A stretch of DNA of 64,000 bases from JBGQOJ01 sp052119585. GTDB taxonomy: Bacteria > Pseudomonadota > Alphaproteobacteria > Rhodobacterales > Rhodobacteraceae. A program made the translations under genes and the position numbers. This document shows positions 26,987-36,104 of this stretch, piece after piece (position 1 is the stretch's first letter; each line of letters starts with the position of its first letter). Location: positions 1 to 64,000 of the forward strand of contig NZ_JBGQOJ010000005.1 of assembly GCF_052119585.1 (NCBI RefSeq). Direction: 5' to 3'. The notes beneath the pieces are model-generated. The model was given only the letters and a program-made list of their open reading frames with translations, did no database searches and was not told where the DNA came from.

Positions 26987-27016
26987 CGCGCCCCTTTCGG
27001 GGCGCGACGTCTTTTA
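26987..27016 (+). terminator. Terminator after der
   Basis: CGCGCCCC and GGGGCGCG form an 8-bp stem with a TTTC loop, followed by ACGTCTTTTAT. A second hairpin and a copy of the dispersed 21-base core follow immediately. Confidence 0.75.
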
Positions 27017-27042
27017 TCTCTCGCCCTTCGGGCGCTCTGGTT

Positions 27043-27063
27043 TCTTCTCGGTTCAAATACTCG
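27043..27063 (-). repeat. Dispersed intergenic 21-base core
   Basis: TCTTCTCGGTTCAAATACTCG, the reverse complement of the consensus core, preceded by the hairpin CGCCCTTCGGGCG. It lies between der and the TspO-like gene and overlaps the last codons of the latter. Confidence 0.7.
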
Positions 27064-27763
27064 ATTTTGCTGCCCTGACAGCAAGGGCCGACATCAGAAT
27101 GATGCCGACGGCGGCAAGCAGGGTTATGCCGGTCTGGTTGCCGTAGTTTGCGACGGCGACGGCGACCAGCGCCCAGACAACCGTGGCGCCGTATTCAGGG
27201 GCGCGACCCAGCTTAATCTGCACCGTGGCGGCAAAGATCAGGGCTGCGGTCAGCCCGATGTAACCCCAGCCCGTGCTGTCGAACCCGATGCCGTATCCCG
27301 CACCAATCAGGCCGACCGAGACGAAGCTGGCGGCGGTCAGCCATCCTGCATAGATGGCGACGGGGGCTTGCAATATCCAACGATGGCTGCGCGGCGTGCG
27401 AAAGAGTGCGACCAGCGCTGCCACGAGCATGACCCAGATCTGCGCCGTTGCCCACAGCGGGCTTAGCTGTGCCACGGCCAGCCATGACGCCCCTATGCCG
27501 AGGGACAGGATCAGCGGTGCGCGCGCCGGTTCCCAGTCGATGTTCCGGGCGTGTTTGACCATGCCCAGCGTCGCCGAGACCATCAGCCAGACATAGATCA
27601 GCCCCCAGATCGAGAAGGCATAGCCTGCGGGCTGGATCGGGGGGTGATCCTGCGGGATCGGGAACTGGTCGGGGGTGAAGCCGTTGAAGCCCGACGTCAA
27701 AAGCGGCGACAGCACGAACGCCAGCGTCGCCATGAAGACCAGTGCGGATTTGATCGGGTCCAT
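27053..27763 (-). CDS. TspO/MBR-like membrane protein
   Basis: Polytopic membrane protein, 236 residues from the ATG at 27763, with about seven hydrophobic segments. The stretch PAGYAFSIWGLIYVWLM resembles the conserved P-x-W/F-x-IVW segment of TspO/MBR tryptophan-rich sensory proteins, and tryptophans recur in later helices. Classical TspO is shorter (about 160 residues, five helices), so this is a distant or extended member. Its ATG overlaps the serS stop (TGATG), so it is coupled to serS, though no functional link is known. The open frame upstream lies within serS and is not coding. Confidence 0.6.
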   Translation of the reverse strand: MDPIKSALVFMATLAFVLSPLLTSGFNGFTPDQFPIPQDHPPIQPAGYAFSIWGLIYVWLMVSATLGMVKHARNIDWEPARAPLILSLGIGASWLAVAQLSPLWATAQIWVMLVAALVALFRTPRSHRWILQAPVAIYAGWLTAASFVSVGLIGAGYGIGFDSTGWGYIGLTAALIFAATVQIKLGRAPEYGATVVWALVAVAVANYGNQTGITLLAAVGIILMSALAVRAAKSSI

Positions 27764-29052
27764 CAGGCAAGTATTCCTTCGGCGGTGATGCGGGTCTTGC
27801 CGCGCAGATAGGGGTGCAGCGCCTCGGGCAGATCGACCGATCCGTCGGCCTGCTGGCCGTTTTCCAGCACTGCGATCAAACAGCGCCCGACGGCAAGCCC
27901 CGAGCCGTTCAGCGTGTGCACGAAGTCGGGCTTGCCGCCTGCGGGGCGGTAGCGGGCGTTCATCCGGCGGGCCTGAAAATCGCCACAGACAGAGACAGAG
28001 CTGATCTCGCGGTAGGTGTTCTGCCCTGGCAGCCAGACCTCCAGATCGTGGGTCTTTTGCGCGCCGAACCCCATGTCGCCGGTGCACAGCACCATGGTGC
28101 GGTAGGGCAGGTTCAGGCGTTCAAGGATGCCTTCGGCGCATCCGGTCATGCGGTCGTGTTCCGCCAGCGAGGTTTCGGGCGTGCAGATCGTCACCATCTC
28201 GACCTTTTCGAACTGGTGCTGGCGCAGCATGCCGCTGGTGTCCTTGCCCGCCGATCCCGCCTCGGAGCGGAAGCACAGCGTGTGGGCCGTCATGCGGCGG
28301 GGCAGGGCGGCCTCGTCCAGCACCTCGCCCGCGACGCTGTTGGTCAACGTCACCTCCGCGGTGGGGATCAGCCACCAGCCGTTCGTCGTCTGATAGCTGT
28401 CCTCGGCGAATTTGGGCAACTGGTTGGTGCCGAACATCGCCTCGTCGCGGACCAGCACGGGGGTGTTCATTTCGGTCAGGCCGTTTTCCTCTGTATGCAC
28501 GTCCAGCATGAACTGCGCGAGGGCGCGGTGCACGCGGGCGACGGCCCCCGACAGAATCACAAAGCGCGCGCCGGACAGTTTGGCGGCGGTGGCGAAATCC
28601 ATGCCGCGGGCGACGGCGGGCAGGTCGAAATGTTCCAGCGGTTTGAAGTCGAGGGCGCGGGGCGTGCCCCAGCGTTTCGCCTCGACGTTGTCGGCCTCGT
28701 CGCGGCCAAGGGGCACGCCGTCCATCGGCAGGTTGGGGATGCCCATCAACAGGTCACGCAGGGCGGCGTCCCTAACCTTGGCCTGCTCTTCCAGCGTGGC
28801 GACGGCGGCCTTGCTGTCGGCAACAAGGGCGCGCAGGCGGTTGAATTCGGCGTCGTCGCCACGGGCCTTGGCGGCGCCCACGTCGCGGGCGGCGGCGTTG
28901 GCCTCGGCCTTGGCGTCTTCGGCGGCCTTTATGGTGGCGCGGCGTTCCTCGTCGAGGGCAAGGATTTCGGGCGACATCGGCGGCAACGCGCGACGGGACA
29001 GGCCCGCGTCAAAAGCGGCAGGGTTTTCGCGAATGCTGCGGATATCATGCAT
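27763..29052 (-). CDS. serS: Seryl-tRNA synthetase
   Basis: Class II aminoacyl-tRNA synthetase that charges tRNA-Ser. The 429 residues start MHDIRSIRENPAAFDAGLSR. The N-terminal coiled-coil arm that grips the tRNA long variable arm covers about residues 30-100. Class II motif 2 is within LPRRMTAHTLCFRSEAGSAG, and motif 3 is GSGLAVGRCLIAVLEN. No frameshift or missing motif. It heads a two-gene leftward unit with the TspO-like protein. Confidence 0.97.
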   Translation of the reverse strand: MHDIRSIRENPAAFDAGLSRRALPPMSPEILALDEERRATIKAAEDAKAEANAAARDVGAAKARGDDAEFNRLRALVADSKAAVATLEEQAKVRDAALRDLLMGIPNLPMDGVPLGRDEADNVEAKRWGTPRALDFKPLEHFDLPAVARGMDFATAAKLSGARFVILSGAVARVHRALAQFMLDVHTEENGLTEMNTPVLVRDEAMFGTNQLPKFAEDSYQTTNGWWLIPTAEVTLTNSVAGEVLDEAALPRRMTAHTLCFRSEAGSAGKDTSGMLRQHQFEKVEMVTICTPETSLAEHDRMTGCAEGILERLNLPYRTMVLCTGDMGFGAQKTHDLEVWLPGQNTYREISSVSVCGDFQARRMNARYRPAGGKPDFVHTLNGSGLAVGRCLIAVLENGQQADGSVDLPEALHPYLRGKTRITAEGILA

Positions 29053-29094
29053 GGGGCCGGTCCTTGAGGTGGTTTGAGTCGGTGTTTGGCGAGG

Positions 29095-30495
29095 TTATGC
29101 CGGATTTTCGGGCGGGGTGTAACCGATGGATTGCTGGAAAGCACGCCATTGGGTGTCGAAGTCGTCCCATTCATCGAGGACTTCCATCGACCAATGTTCG
29201 GGCCAGCTGGGGTGATCCGGGGTGACGCCGTTTGGAAGCGTGACGGAGGCGTCGCCGAAACATTCTGCTATTTGCTCTGGAGATAGGGGTACTGAGGTAT
29301 AATCCACGTTTCTCATCGCTGCACCTCGGAAAGCAGTAGCTATAAGGGATGTGTTGTCGCTCATCTCCGCCTCGCTTAGCCATGCCCCCTGCAATTGCGC
29401 GAAATGGAGCCGTGCCCCCTGCAACTGCGCGCCCGCGAGCGACGCCCCCTGCAACTGCGCATCGCCGAGCCGTGCCCCCTGCAACTGTGCCCCCGCGAGT
29501 GAGGCCCCCTGCATTTGCGCACCTGCGAGCGATACCCCCTGCATTTGCGCTTTGTTGAGGTTTGCGTCCGACAGGAACGCGGAGGTGAGTTCGGCACCCT
29601 GCAGTTGTGCCTGAAATAGTAGTGCGCGCTGTAATTGGGCCTCAAAGAGTTCTGCCCCCTGCAACTGCGCATCGCTTAGCCGCGCCTCCTGCAACTGCGC
29701 CCCCCAAAGCTGCGCCCCCTGCAGTTGCACCTCGTCCAGTTGCGCAAAATCGAAGTCCAACTCTATCAAATCAACCCGTTGTAGGTTGGTCGCGCGCAGA
29801 TCAAGTCGGTACGGGTCAGCCTTGCCGCGCCGCATTCTGTTGCGCTCTAGTGCTATCCCCGCAGACCCTCGGCGTCCGATGACAGTGAGTGCGGTTTGGA
29901 TGTCAGTGCGTGGAAGGGGCAGAGATCGAGACCAGAGCCAGATGTCTTCAGATGATGTTGTCTCGTCCATCTCCTCGGCCCCCGACGCCGGCGCATTCTC
30001 CCGCACATAGGCGCAGAGGATTTCCATGATCTGGATGTGCTCGCTCAGGTTCATCCTTGCGATGCGTTCCAACGCGTAGATCGCGCCGATGCGGACCTCC
30101 AGATTGGGTTTTGTCTGTTCGACGCCGTCTTCCTTGGTGGTTTTCTCTGCCCCCAGCCCCTCGACCGCTTTGTTGATCTGGTCGGTGATGTGGTTCTGTT
30201 CGGCGATATTGACGGTTTGCTGCGCCACGATGGCCCGCCAGACGACAAAGGGCGCGCCGATCAGACCCGCCAGAAGGATGCCCATGCCGCGCAGGTCGGG
30301 TGTTTCAGGCGGGTTGAGGATGGTTTTGAACAGCCCCACGAACAGGGCAAATATCATAATCAGAAGTGTGACGCCCAGCAGGGCAATCACAACGCCCACG
30401 GCCGCGCCCAAGGGCTTTGCCTTGGTGAAATCGGGCACTGTGGCGGGCCACAACCATTCGGTCAGCCCGCGCTTTTCGTCCTGTTCGCCCATCAT
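29095..30495 (-). CDS. Membrane-anchored pentapeptide-repeat protein
   Basis: Unassigned protein of 466 residues. Two N-terminal helices (about 28-55, VGVVIALLGVTLLIMIFALF, and about 72-88) are followed by a helical segment, then a right-handed quadrilateral beta-helix built from pentapeptide repeats such as AQLQGASLAG (about residues 240-400), then an acidic, Trp-rich C-terminus. Leucine or methionine fills the central position with A or D at -2, as expected for the family. Two adjacent ATGs could start it; GAGGGT lies right before the first. Pentapeptide proteins can mimic DNA or act as scaffolds; nothing here decides the role. Confidence 0.85.
   Translation of the reverse strand: MMGEQDEKRGLTEWLWPATVPDFTKAKPLGAAVGVVIALLGVTLLIMIFALFVGLFKTILNPPETPDLRGMGILLAGLIGAPFVVWRAIVAQQTVNIAEQNHITDQINKAVEGLGAEKTTKEDGVEQTKPNLEVRIGAIYALERIARMNLSEHIQIMEILCAYVRENAPASGAEEMDETTSSEDIWLWSRSLPLPRTDIQTALTVIGRRGSAGIALERNRMRRGKADPYRLDLRATNLQRVDLIELDFDFAQLDEVQLQGAQLWGAQLQEARLSDAQLQGAELFEAQLQRALLFQAQLQGAELTSAFLSDANLNKAQMQGVSLAGAQMQGASLAGAQLQGARLGDAQLQGASLAGAQLQGARLHFAQLQGAWLSEAEMSDNTSLIATAFRGAAMRNVDYTSVPLSPEQIAECFGDASVTLPNGVTPDHPSWPEHWSMEVLDEWDDFDTQWRAFQQSIGYTPPENPA
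29381..29740. repeat. 30-bp in-frame tandem repeat, 12 units
   Basis: Every 30 bp from 29381 to 29711 a unit close to GCCCCCTGCAACTGCGC recurs; two or three units are strongly diverged. Each unit encodes two pentapeptides on the minus strand (AQLQGA plus five). Regular spacing and in-frame coding show it to be protein repeat expansion and not a CRISPR array. Confidence 0.9.
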
Positions 30496-30687
30496 ACCCT
30501 CAAATCACTTGTGTCAAATGCAAACAAAACCCTAAGGCGCTACTGGCACGCGGTAAAGTGACCTCCTATGTCGGTGGCATCGACGTGCCCCGTCGCTTGC
30601 CATCCCCAAATGGCAGGGATAGGGTGCGCGGCAATTAACACACAGGGGGGCCAGATTTAGGCGCCCGCAGACCAAAAGGACGACCTC

Positions 30688-31005
30688 ATGTTTGTGACCC
30701 CAGCTTATGCTCAAGGGATCGGCGGCGCTGCCGGCGCTTTTCAAAGCTTTGTTCCGCTGATCCTGATCTTCGCGATCATGTATTTCCTGTTGATCCGTCC
30801 CCAGCAGAAGAAGCTGAAGCAGCACAAGGCGATGGTCGATGCGCTGCGCCGTGGCGATCAGGTTGTGACGCAGGGCGGGATGATCGGCAAGGTCGTCAAG
30901 GTCGACAACGGCGAGGTCCAGCTTGAGGTCGCGGAGGGCGTCAAGGTGCGCGTTATCCAGGCCACCATTGCACAGGTCCTGAACAAGACCGAACCAGCCG
31001 CGTAA
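30688..31005 (+). CDS. yajC: Sec translocon accessory subunit YajC
   Basis: Single-span membrane subunit of the SecDF-YajC complex that supports protein export. The 105 residues contain the helix FVPLILIFAIMYFLLIRPQQ, the family signature, and a soluble beta-rich domain (GDQVVTQGGMIGKVVKVDNG). The ATG at 30688 follows AAAAGGACG. It starts the long rightward operon yajC-secD-secF-tauE-mth938-ccmABCDG. The 192-bp gap upstream should hold the operon promoter. Confidence 0.96.
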   Translation: MFVTPAYAQGIGGAAGAFQSFVPLILIFAIMYFLLIRPQQKKLKQHKAMVDALRRGDQVVTQGGMIGKVVKVDNGEVQLEVAEGVKVRVIQATIAQVLNKTEPAA

Positions 31006-31026
31006 CTTTACCCATCGGGCCAGCAC

Positions 31027-32694
31027 ATGTTTAACATCCCACTCTGGAAACGCATTGTTATCTGGGGGGTCTGCGCGTTGGGCCTTCTGTATGCGATGCC
31101 CAACGGTTTCTATTCCCGCGTCGAAGGGCATAACGATGCCATCGCCGCGATTGAAAGGGCGGGGGGAACAGCGACGCCGGAACAGGCCGCCGCGAAAAGC
31201 GTCTGGCCCGATATTCTGCCCAATGGTCTGGTCAATCTTGGCCTTGACCTGCGCGGCGGGGCGCATCTTTTGGCCGAAGTGCAGGTTGAGGATGTCTATG
31301 AGCAGCGCGTGCAGGGCCTCTGGGCCGAGGTGCGCGATCTGCTGCGGGACAAGCGCGATGTGGTCGGCACGATCCGGTTGCAACCGTCGCCGCCCGATCA
31401 GTTGCACGTGAAGATTTCCCAGCCGGGGAATATGGCACAGGCGCTGGATCTGGTGCGCGGGCTGGCCAGCCCCGTTGTGACGCTGGCCGGTGTGGGGTCC
31501 AGCGACCTGGAGGTTTCGGCGCAGGGCGACACGATTGTGGTGCAACTGTCCGAGGCTGAAAAGCTGGCGACGGATGACCGCACCATCCAGCAAGCCCTTG
31601 AAATCATTCGACGCCGTGTGGACGAGGTTGGCACCCGAGAGCCGACGATCCAGCGGCAGGGTGATCGCCGCATCCTTATTCAGGTGCCCGGTATCGGGTC
31701 GGCAGCAGAGCTGAAGGCGCTGATTGGCACCACGGCGCAGCTGACATTCAACCCGGTGATCGGCCGCACCACAGACCCCAAAGCCGACCCCGGCCTGCGC
31801 AACCTGCTGTTGCCCTCGGTCGAGGATGAGGGGCAGTTCTATGTGATCGAGGGCAGCCCCGTCGTGACCGGCGAGGAACTGACCGACGCGCAGCCCTCGT
31901 TCGACCAGAACGGCCGCCCTGCGGTCAGCTTCCGGTTCAACCCCACGGGCGCGCGCAAGTTCGGCGACTATACCGCAAACAACATCGGCTCTCCCTTTGC
32001 GATCGTTCTGGACAGCGAGGTGATTTCCGCCCCCGTGATCCAAAGCCATATTCCGGGCGGCTCGGGCATCATCACCGGCAGTTTTTCTGTCGAGGAATCG
32101 ACCAATCTGGCCGTGCTGTTGCGCGCGGGCGCCTTGCCCGCCAAAATGGATTTCGTCGAAGAGCGCACCATCGGGCCGGAACTGGGGCAGGACAGCATCG
32201 ACGCCGGCAAAATCGCCAGCATCGTTGCATTTTCCGCTGTGATGGTGTTCATGATCGCGGTGTACGGCATCTTCGGTTTGTTCGCCAATATCGCGTTGAT
32301 GGTGAACATCTGTCTGATTTTCGGGCTTCTGTCGATCATCGGCGGCACGCTGACCTTGCCGGGGATCGCCGGTATCGTATTGACGATCGGTATGGCGGTG
32401 GATGCCAACGTGCTGATCTTCGAGCGGATCAAAGAAGAACTGAAGACCGCGAAGGGCCCGGTTCGCGCGATCGAACTTGGCTACGAGCGGGCGCTTTCGG
32501 CCATTCTTGACGCCAATATCACGACGCTGATCATTTCGCTGATCCTGTTCACGCTTGGCTCTGGCCCGGTGCGCGGGTTCGCCGTGACGTTGGGGATCGG
32601 CATCCTGACGTCGATGTTCACGGCCATCTTTGTGACCCGCTTGATCGTGGTTACATGGTATGAACGCCGCCGTCCCAAGACAATCGAGGTTTGA
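31027..32694 (+). CDS. secD: Protein translocase subunit SecD
   Basis: RND-fold subunit that uses the proton gradient to pull exported proteins across the inner membrane. The 555 residues have one N-terminal helix, the motif GLDLRGGAHLL, a large periplasmic P1 domain, and five C-terminal helices with PGIAGIVLTIGMAVDANVLI and ERIKEELKT. It begins 21 bp after yajC and ends three bp before secF. Complete. Confidence 0.97.
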   Translation: MFNIPLWKRIVIWGVCALGLLYAMPNGFYSRVEGHNDAIAAIERAGGTATPEQAAAKSVWPDILPNGLVNLGLDLRGGAHLLAEVQVEDVYEQRVQGLWAEVRDLLRDKRDVVGTIRLQPSPPDQLHVKISQPGNMAQALDLVRGLASPVVTLAGVGSSDLEVSAQGDTIVVQLSEAEKLATDDRTIQQALEIIRRRVDEVGTREPTIQRQGDRRILIQVPGIGSAAELKALIGTTAQLTFNPVIGRTTDPKADPGLRNLLLPSVEDEGQFYVIEGSPVVTGEELTDAQPSFDQNGRPAVSFRFNPTGARKFGDYTANNIGSPFAIVLDSEVISAPVIQSHIPGGSGIITGSFSVEESTNLAVLLRAGALPAKMDFVEERTIGPELGQDSIDAGKIASIVAFSAVMVFMIAVYGIFGLFANIALMVNICLIFGLLSIIGGTLTLPGIAGIVLTIGMAVDANVLIFERIKEELKTAKGPVRAIELGYERALSAILDANITTLIISLILFTLGSGPVRGFAVTLGIGILTSMFTAIFVTRLIVVTWYERRRPKTIEV

Positions 32695-32697
32695 CCG

Positions 32698-33669
32698 ATG
32701 CGCCTGAAACTTGTTCCCGATAACACCGCCTTCGACTTCTTCCGCTTTGCGCGCTTTACCTTCGGCGCGTCCTGCGTGGCGATGGTTGTGTCGCTGGTGT
32801 TGTTCTTTATGGTCGGCCTGAACTTTGGCATCGACTTTCGCGGCGGCACGACGATCCGCACGGAATCCACTTCGTCAGTGGATGTCGCGGCCTACCGCGC
32901 GGCGTTGCAGCCCCTGAACCTTGGGGATGTGTCGATCACGCAGGTGTTCGATCCGTCGTTCGGGCCTGAAAAGAACGTGGCGATGGTGCGCATTCAGGCG
33001 CAAGAGGGCGAAGAGGCAATCAGCGCGGAAACCACCGCGACCATAGAGACCGCGCTGCAAGCGGTTGATCCGACGATCACCTTTCCCTCTGTCGAAAGCG
33101 TCGGACCGAAAGTGTCCGGCGAATTGGTGCAGACCGCGTTTCTGGCGGTCGGAACCTCGTTGATCGCGATCCTGTTCTACATCTGGCTGCGGTTCGAGTG
33201 GCAGTTTGCGGTGGGCGCGGTCGCGGCCCTGTTCCATGACGTGATCCTGACCATCGGCATCTTTGCCGCGTTCCAGATCAAGTTCGACCTGACCACGATC
33301 GCGGCGATCCTGACGATCATCGGGTATTCGATCAACGATACCGTGGTGATTTTTGACCGGCTTCGCGAGAACCTGATCAAGTTCAAGAAGATGCCATTGC
33401 GCGATGTGATGAACGTGTCGGTGAACGAGACGCTGTCGCGGACCGTGATGACATCGGGCACCACCCTGATCGCCCTGATCGCCCTGTTGGTGCTGGGTGG
33501 CGATGTGATCCGCGGGTTCGTCTTTGCAATCACTTGGGGCATTGTTGTGGGGACATATTCCTCGGTTTATGTGGCCAAGAACATCGTTTTGTTCCTGGGT
33601 GTGAACCGCGAGGAAAAGAAAGATCCGCTGGCCGGCACGCAATTCGCGAACGCTGAAAAACAGCAGTAA
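32698..33669 (+). CDS. secF: Protein translocase subunit SecF
   Basis: Partner of SecD. The 323 residues have an N-terminal helix, the diagnostic GLNFGIDFRGGTTIR, a small periplasmic domain, and five helices including TIIGYSINDTVVIFDRLREN and SRTVMTSGTTLIALIAL. Its stop overlaps the following TauE gene (TAATG), so translation of the two is linked. Complete. Confidence 0.97.
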   Translation: MRLKLVPDNTAFDFFRFARFTFGASCVAMVVSLVLFFMVGLNFGIDFRGGTTIRTESTSSVDVAAYRAALQPLNLGDVSITQVFDPSFGPEKNVAMVRIQAQEGEEAISAETTATIETALQAVDPTITFPSVESVGPKVSGELVQTAFLAVGTSLIAILFYIWLRFEWQFAVGAVAALFHDVILTIGIFAAFQIKFDLTTIAAILTIIGYSINDTVVIFDRLRENLIKFKKMPLRDVMNVSVNETLSRTVMTSGTTLIALIALLVLGGDVIRGFVFAITWGIVVGTYSSVYVAKNIVLFLGVNREEKKDPLAGTQFANAEKQQ

Positions 33670-34418
33670 TGGACGCGCTACTGGCGGCGCTTGACGCAGA
33701 GGGGCTTTGGTTTCTTGTCGTGGGTGCCGTCATTGGCGGTCTTGTGCGGGGGTTTTCGGGCTTTGGCACGGCGATGGTGTTCTTGCCTGTTGCGGGGCAG
33801 GTTGTGCCACCCTTCGAGGCGCTGACAATCCTGATCGTGATGGACCTGATCGGTCCGGTCCCCAATATCCGCCGCGCGCTGCGCGACGGGCACCCTGCGG
33901 ATGTGATGCGGTTAAGCGCGGGCGCGGTTCTGGCGCTGCCCTTGGGGGTTCTGGTGCTGTCGCTGATCCCGCCAGAGGCGTTCCGCTATGCGGTGTCGCT
34001 TTTGTCGCTTGGTATGCTGGTGGCGCTGCTGGGAGGCATCCGTTTTCACGGAACACTGACCCGCCCGATGATATTCGGCACTGGCGGCCTGTCGGGGTTT
34101 CTGGCGGGCAGTGCCGGATTGGCGGGGCCGCCGGTTGTGCTGCTGTATATGGCCAGCCTGCATCCGGTGCAGGTGATCCGCGCCAATATCATGTTGTTCC
34201 TTATCCTGACCGATGTGATGTTGTTGGCCGTGTTCTGGCTGAACGGGTATCTGGTGGCGACGGCGGCGGTCACGGGTGCCATTTTGACGCTGCCCTATCT
34301 GCTGGCCAATATGGCAGGGGCTGCTATCTTTGCCCCGAACCGCGACGGCATATACCGCGCCGCCGCGTATACGATCATTGCGGGGTCGGCCATTCTGGGC
34401 CTGCCGCTGCTGGACTAG
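33669..34418 (+). CDS. TauE/SafE-family membrane protein (second copy)
   Basis: Polytopic protein of 249 residues with about eight helices and the family landmarks VGAVIGGLVRGFSGFGTAMV and FGTGGLSGFLAGSAGLAGPP. It is clearly a different subfamily from the protein at 2424-3245. It overlaps secF by a TAATG junction and precedes the Mth938 gene by 10 bp, so it sits inside the secDF-ccm run. The substrate is unknown; export of a sulfur-containing anion is the family expectation. Confidence 0.82.
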   Translation: MDALLAALDAEGLWFLVVGAVIGGLVRGFSGFGTAMVFLPVAGQVVPPFEALTILIVMDLIGPVPNIRRALRDGHPADVMRLSAGAVLALPLGVLVLSLIPPEAFRYAVSLLSLGMLVALLGGIRFHGTLTRPMIFGTGGLSGFLAGSAGLAGPPVVLLYMASLHPVQVIRANIMLFLILTDVMLLAVFWLNGYLVATAAVTGAILTLPYLLANMAGAAIFAPNRDGIYRAAAYTIIAGSAILGLPLLD

Positions 34419-34428
34419 GGAACGACCG

Positions 34429-34782
34429 ATGCGCCTGAACGAGATCCGCTATACCGATGCCAGACCGATCGACGGCTACGGGCCGGGCTTTTTCCGCGTC
34501 GCGGGGCAGGCGGTGCAGGGGGCTGTGCTGGTCCTGCCGACCAGCCTGTCGTCCTGGGGCGGCTATGACGATCTGGACAGTATCCTTGCGGTGGCGGCGG
34601 ATATCGACGTGCTGTTCGTCGGCACCGGCGCCGAGATCGCGCATGCCCCCGCCGCCTTTCGCACCGCGCTGGAGCAGGCCGGCATCGGCGTAGAGACCAT
34701 GGCCAGCCCCGCCGCCTGTCGCACCTTCAACGTGCTTTTGTCCGAGGGTCGCCGGGTCGCCGCAGCGCTGCTGCCCGTCTGA
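34429..34782 (+). CDS. Mth938-like (DUF498) domain protein
   Basis: A 117-residue protein of the Mth938-like/NDUFAF3-related fold, function unknown in bacteria. It begins MRLNEIRYTDARPIDGYGPG, includes VLPTSLSSWG, LFVGTGAEI and PAACRTFNVLLSEGRRVAAALLP, and has no signal or membrane segment. The open frame extends upstream into the TauE gene; the ATG at 34429 is the natural start. It overlaps ccmA (TGATG). Location next to secDF is recurrent in alphaproteobacteria, as far as I recall. Confidence 0.85.
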   Translation: MRLNEIRYTDARPIDGYGPGFFRVAGQAVQGAVLVLPTSLSSWGGYDDLDSILAVAADIDVLFVGTGAEIAHAPAAFRTALEQAGIGVETMASPAACRTFNVLLSEGRRVAAALLPV

Positions 34783-35396
34783 TGGAATTGCGCCTGACCG
34801 ATATCGCCTGTGACCGTGGCGGCGTGCCCGTGCTGGACGGCGTCAACCTGACGCTGGCCGAAGGGCAGGTGCTGTTGTTGCGCGGCCCGAACGGCATCGG
34901 CAAGACCACGCTGTTGCGCACCATCGCGGGGCTGCAACCGGCGTTGTCGGGCCGCATTTCGGTCGATCGCGAACGCATCGCCTATGCGGCCCATGCCGAT
35001 GGGCTGAAGGCGACGCTGAGTGTGGCCGAAAACCTGCGGTTCTGGGCAAAGGTGTTCGGCACCGGCGATATTGCCCCCGCGCTTGCCGGATTCAACCTGA
35101 CGGGCCTTGCGGATCGCGCGGCACAGAACCTGTCGGCGGGGCAAAAGCGCCGTCTGGGCCTTGCGCGGCTTCTGGTAACGGGGCGCCCGATCTGGGCGCT
35201 GGACGAACCTACCGTCTCGCTGGATGTGGCCAGCGTGCAGCTGTTCGCGGATGCCGTCGCGAGGCACTGCGCGGCGGGCGGTTCGGCCCTGATCGCCACC
35301 CATATCGACCTCGGGATCAAGGCCGATGTGCTGGACCTGACCCCGTTCAAAGCCAAAAACCAGACCCATGGCGCCTTTGACGAGGCTTTCACATGA
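34782..35396 (+). CDS. ccmA: Haem exporter ATP-binding protein CcmA
   Basis: ATPase of the CcmABCD complex, which releases holo-CcmE for cytochrome c maturation. At 204 residues it is short, as CcmA always is. Walker A is GPNGIGKTT near residue 35; the signature is LSAGQKRRLGLAR (serine-alanine in place of serine-glycine, typical of CcmA); Walker B is IWALDEPTVSLD. It overlaps the Mth938 gene upstream and ccmB downstream (ATGA). Confidence 0.95.
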   Translation: MELRLTDIACDRGGVPVLDGVNLTLAEGQVLLLRGPNGIGKTTLLRTIAGLQPALSGRISVDRERIAYAAHADGLKATLSVAENLRFWAKVFGTGDIAPALAGFNLTGLADRAAQNLSAGQKRRLGLARLLVTGRPIWALDEPTVSLDVASVQLFADAVARHCAAGGSALIATHIDLGIKADVLDLTPFKAKNQTHGAFDEAFT

Positions 35397-36049
35397 TCGC
35401 CCTGTTTCTGCGCGATCTGGTTCTGGCGATCCGTGCCGGTGGCGGCTTTGGCCTTGGGTTGTCGTTTTTCCTGATTGTCACGGTTCTGGTGCCCTTTGGC
35501 GTTGGTCCCGAGGGCGCTGTTCTTGCCCGCATTGCGCCGGGTATTTTGTGGGTTGGCGCGCTTTTGGCCTGCCTTTTATCGCTTGACCGCATCTTTCATC
35601 TGGATTTCGAGGATGGTTCGCTGGACCTTTTGGCCACCGCGCCGATCCCGCTGGAAGGCGTCGTCGCGATGAAGGCCGCAGCGCACTGGGTGACGACGGG
35701 TCTGCCGCTGGTGCTGGCCGCCCCTGTGCTGGGGCTTTTGCTGAACCTGCCTTATGGTGCTTATGGCTGGCTGATGGCCTCGCTGCTGCTTGGCACGCCC
35801 GCGCTGTCGTTCATCGGCACTTTCGGCGCGGCGCTGACCGTCGGGCTGAAGCGGGGCGGGCTGCTGTTGTCGCTGCTGGTGCTGCCGCTTTATGTGCCGA
35901 CGCTGATCTTCGGGGCCGAAACCGTGCGTCGCGGCGCCGAGGGCATGGCTGTTTCAACCCCGCTTTTGATGTTGGCGGGGATCACCCTTGGCGCCATTGC
36001 CGTGTTGCCGTTTGCGGCGGCTGCGGCAATCCGCGTCAACCTCAGATGA
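35393..36049 (+). CDS. ccmB: Haem exporter permease CcmB
   Basis: Membrane subunit of the CcmABCD complex, six helices in 218 residues. It starts MIALFLRDLVLAIRAGGGFG, and the conserved segment FHLDFEDGSLDLLATAPIPLE lies near residue 65. Its ATG overlaps the ccmA stop. Ends 55 bp before ccmC. Complete. Confidence 0.94.
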   Translation: MIALFLRDLVLAIRAGGGFGLGLSFFLIVTVLVPFGVGPEGAVLARIAPGILWVGALLACLLSLDRIFHLDFEDGSLDLLATAPIPLEGVVAMKAAAHWVTTGLPLVLAAPVLGLLLNLPYGAYGWLMASLLLGTPALSFIGTFGAALTVGLKRGGLLLSLLVLPLYVPTLIFGAETVRRGAEGMAVSTPLLMLAGITLGAIAVLPFAAAAAIRVNLR

Positions 36050-36104
36050 CCCGATCTGTGCCATGTGTCTTGTGTGCCAATCCATGAAAGCCTAGATAAC
36101 TGCC

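Noticed and set aside
29381..29740. Twelve regularly spaced repeats considered as a CRISPR array
   Set aside because: Period is exactly 30 bp with no unique spacers, and it encodes pentapeptide repeats in frame.
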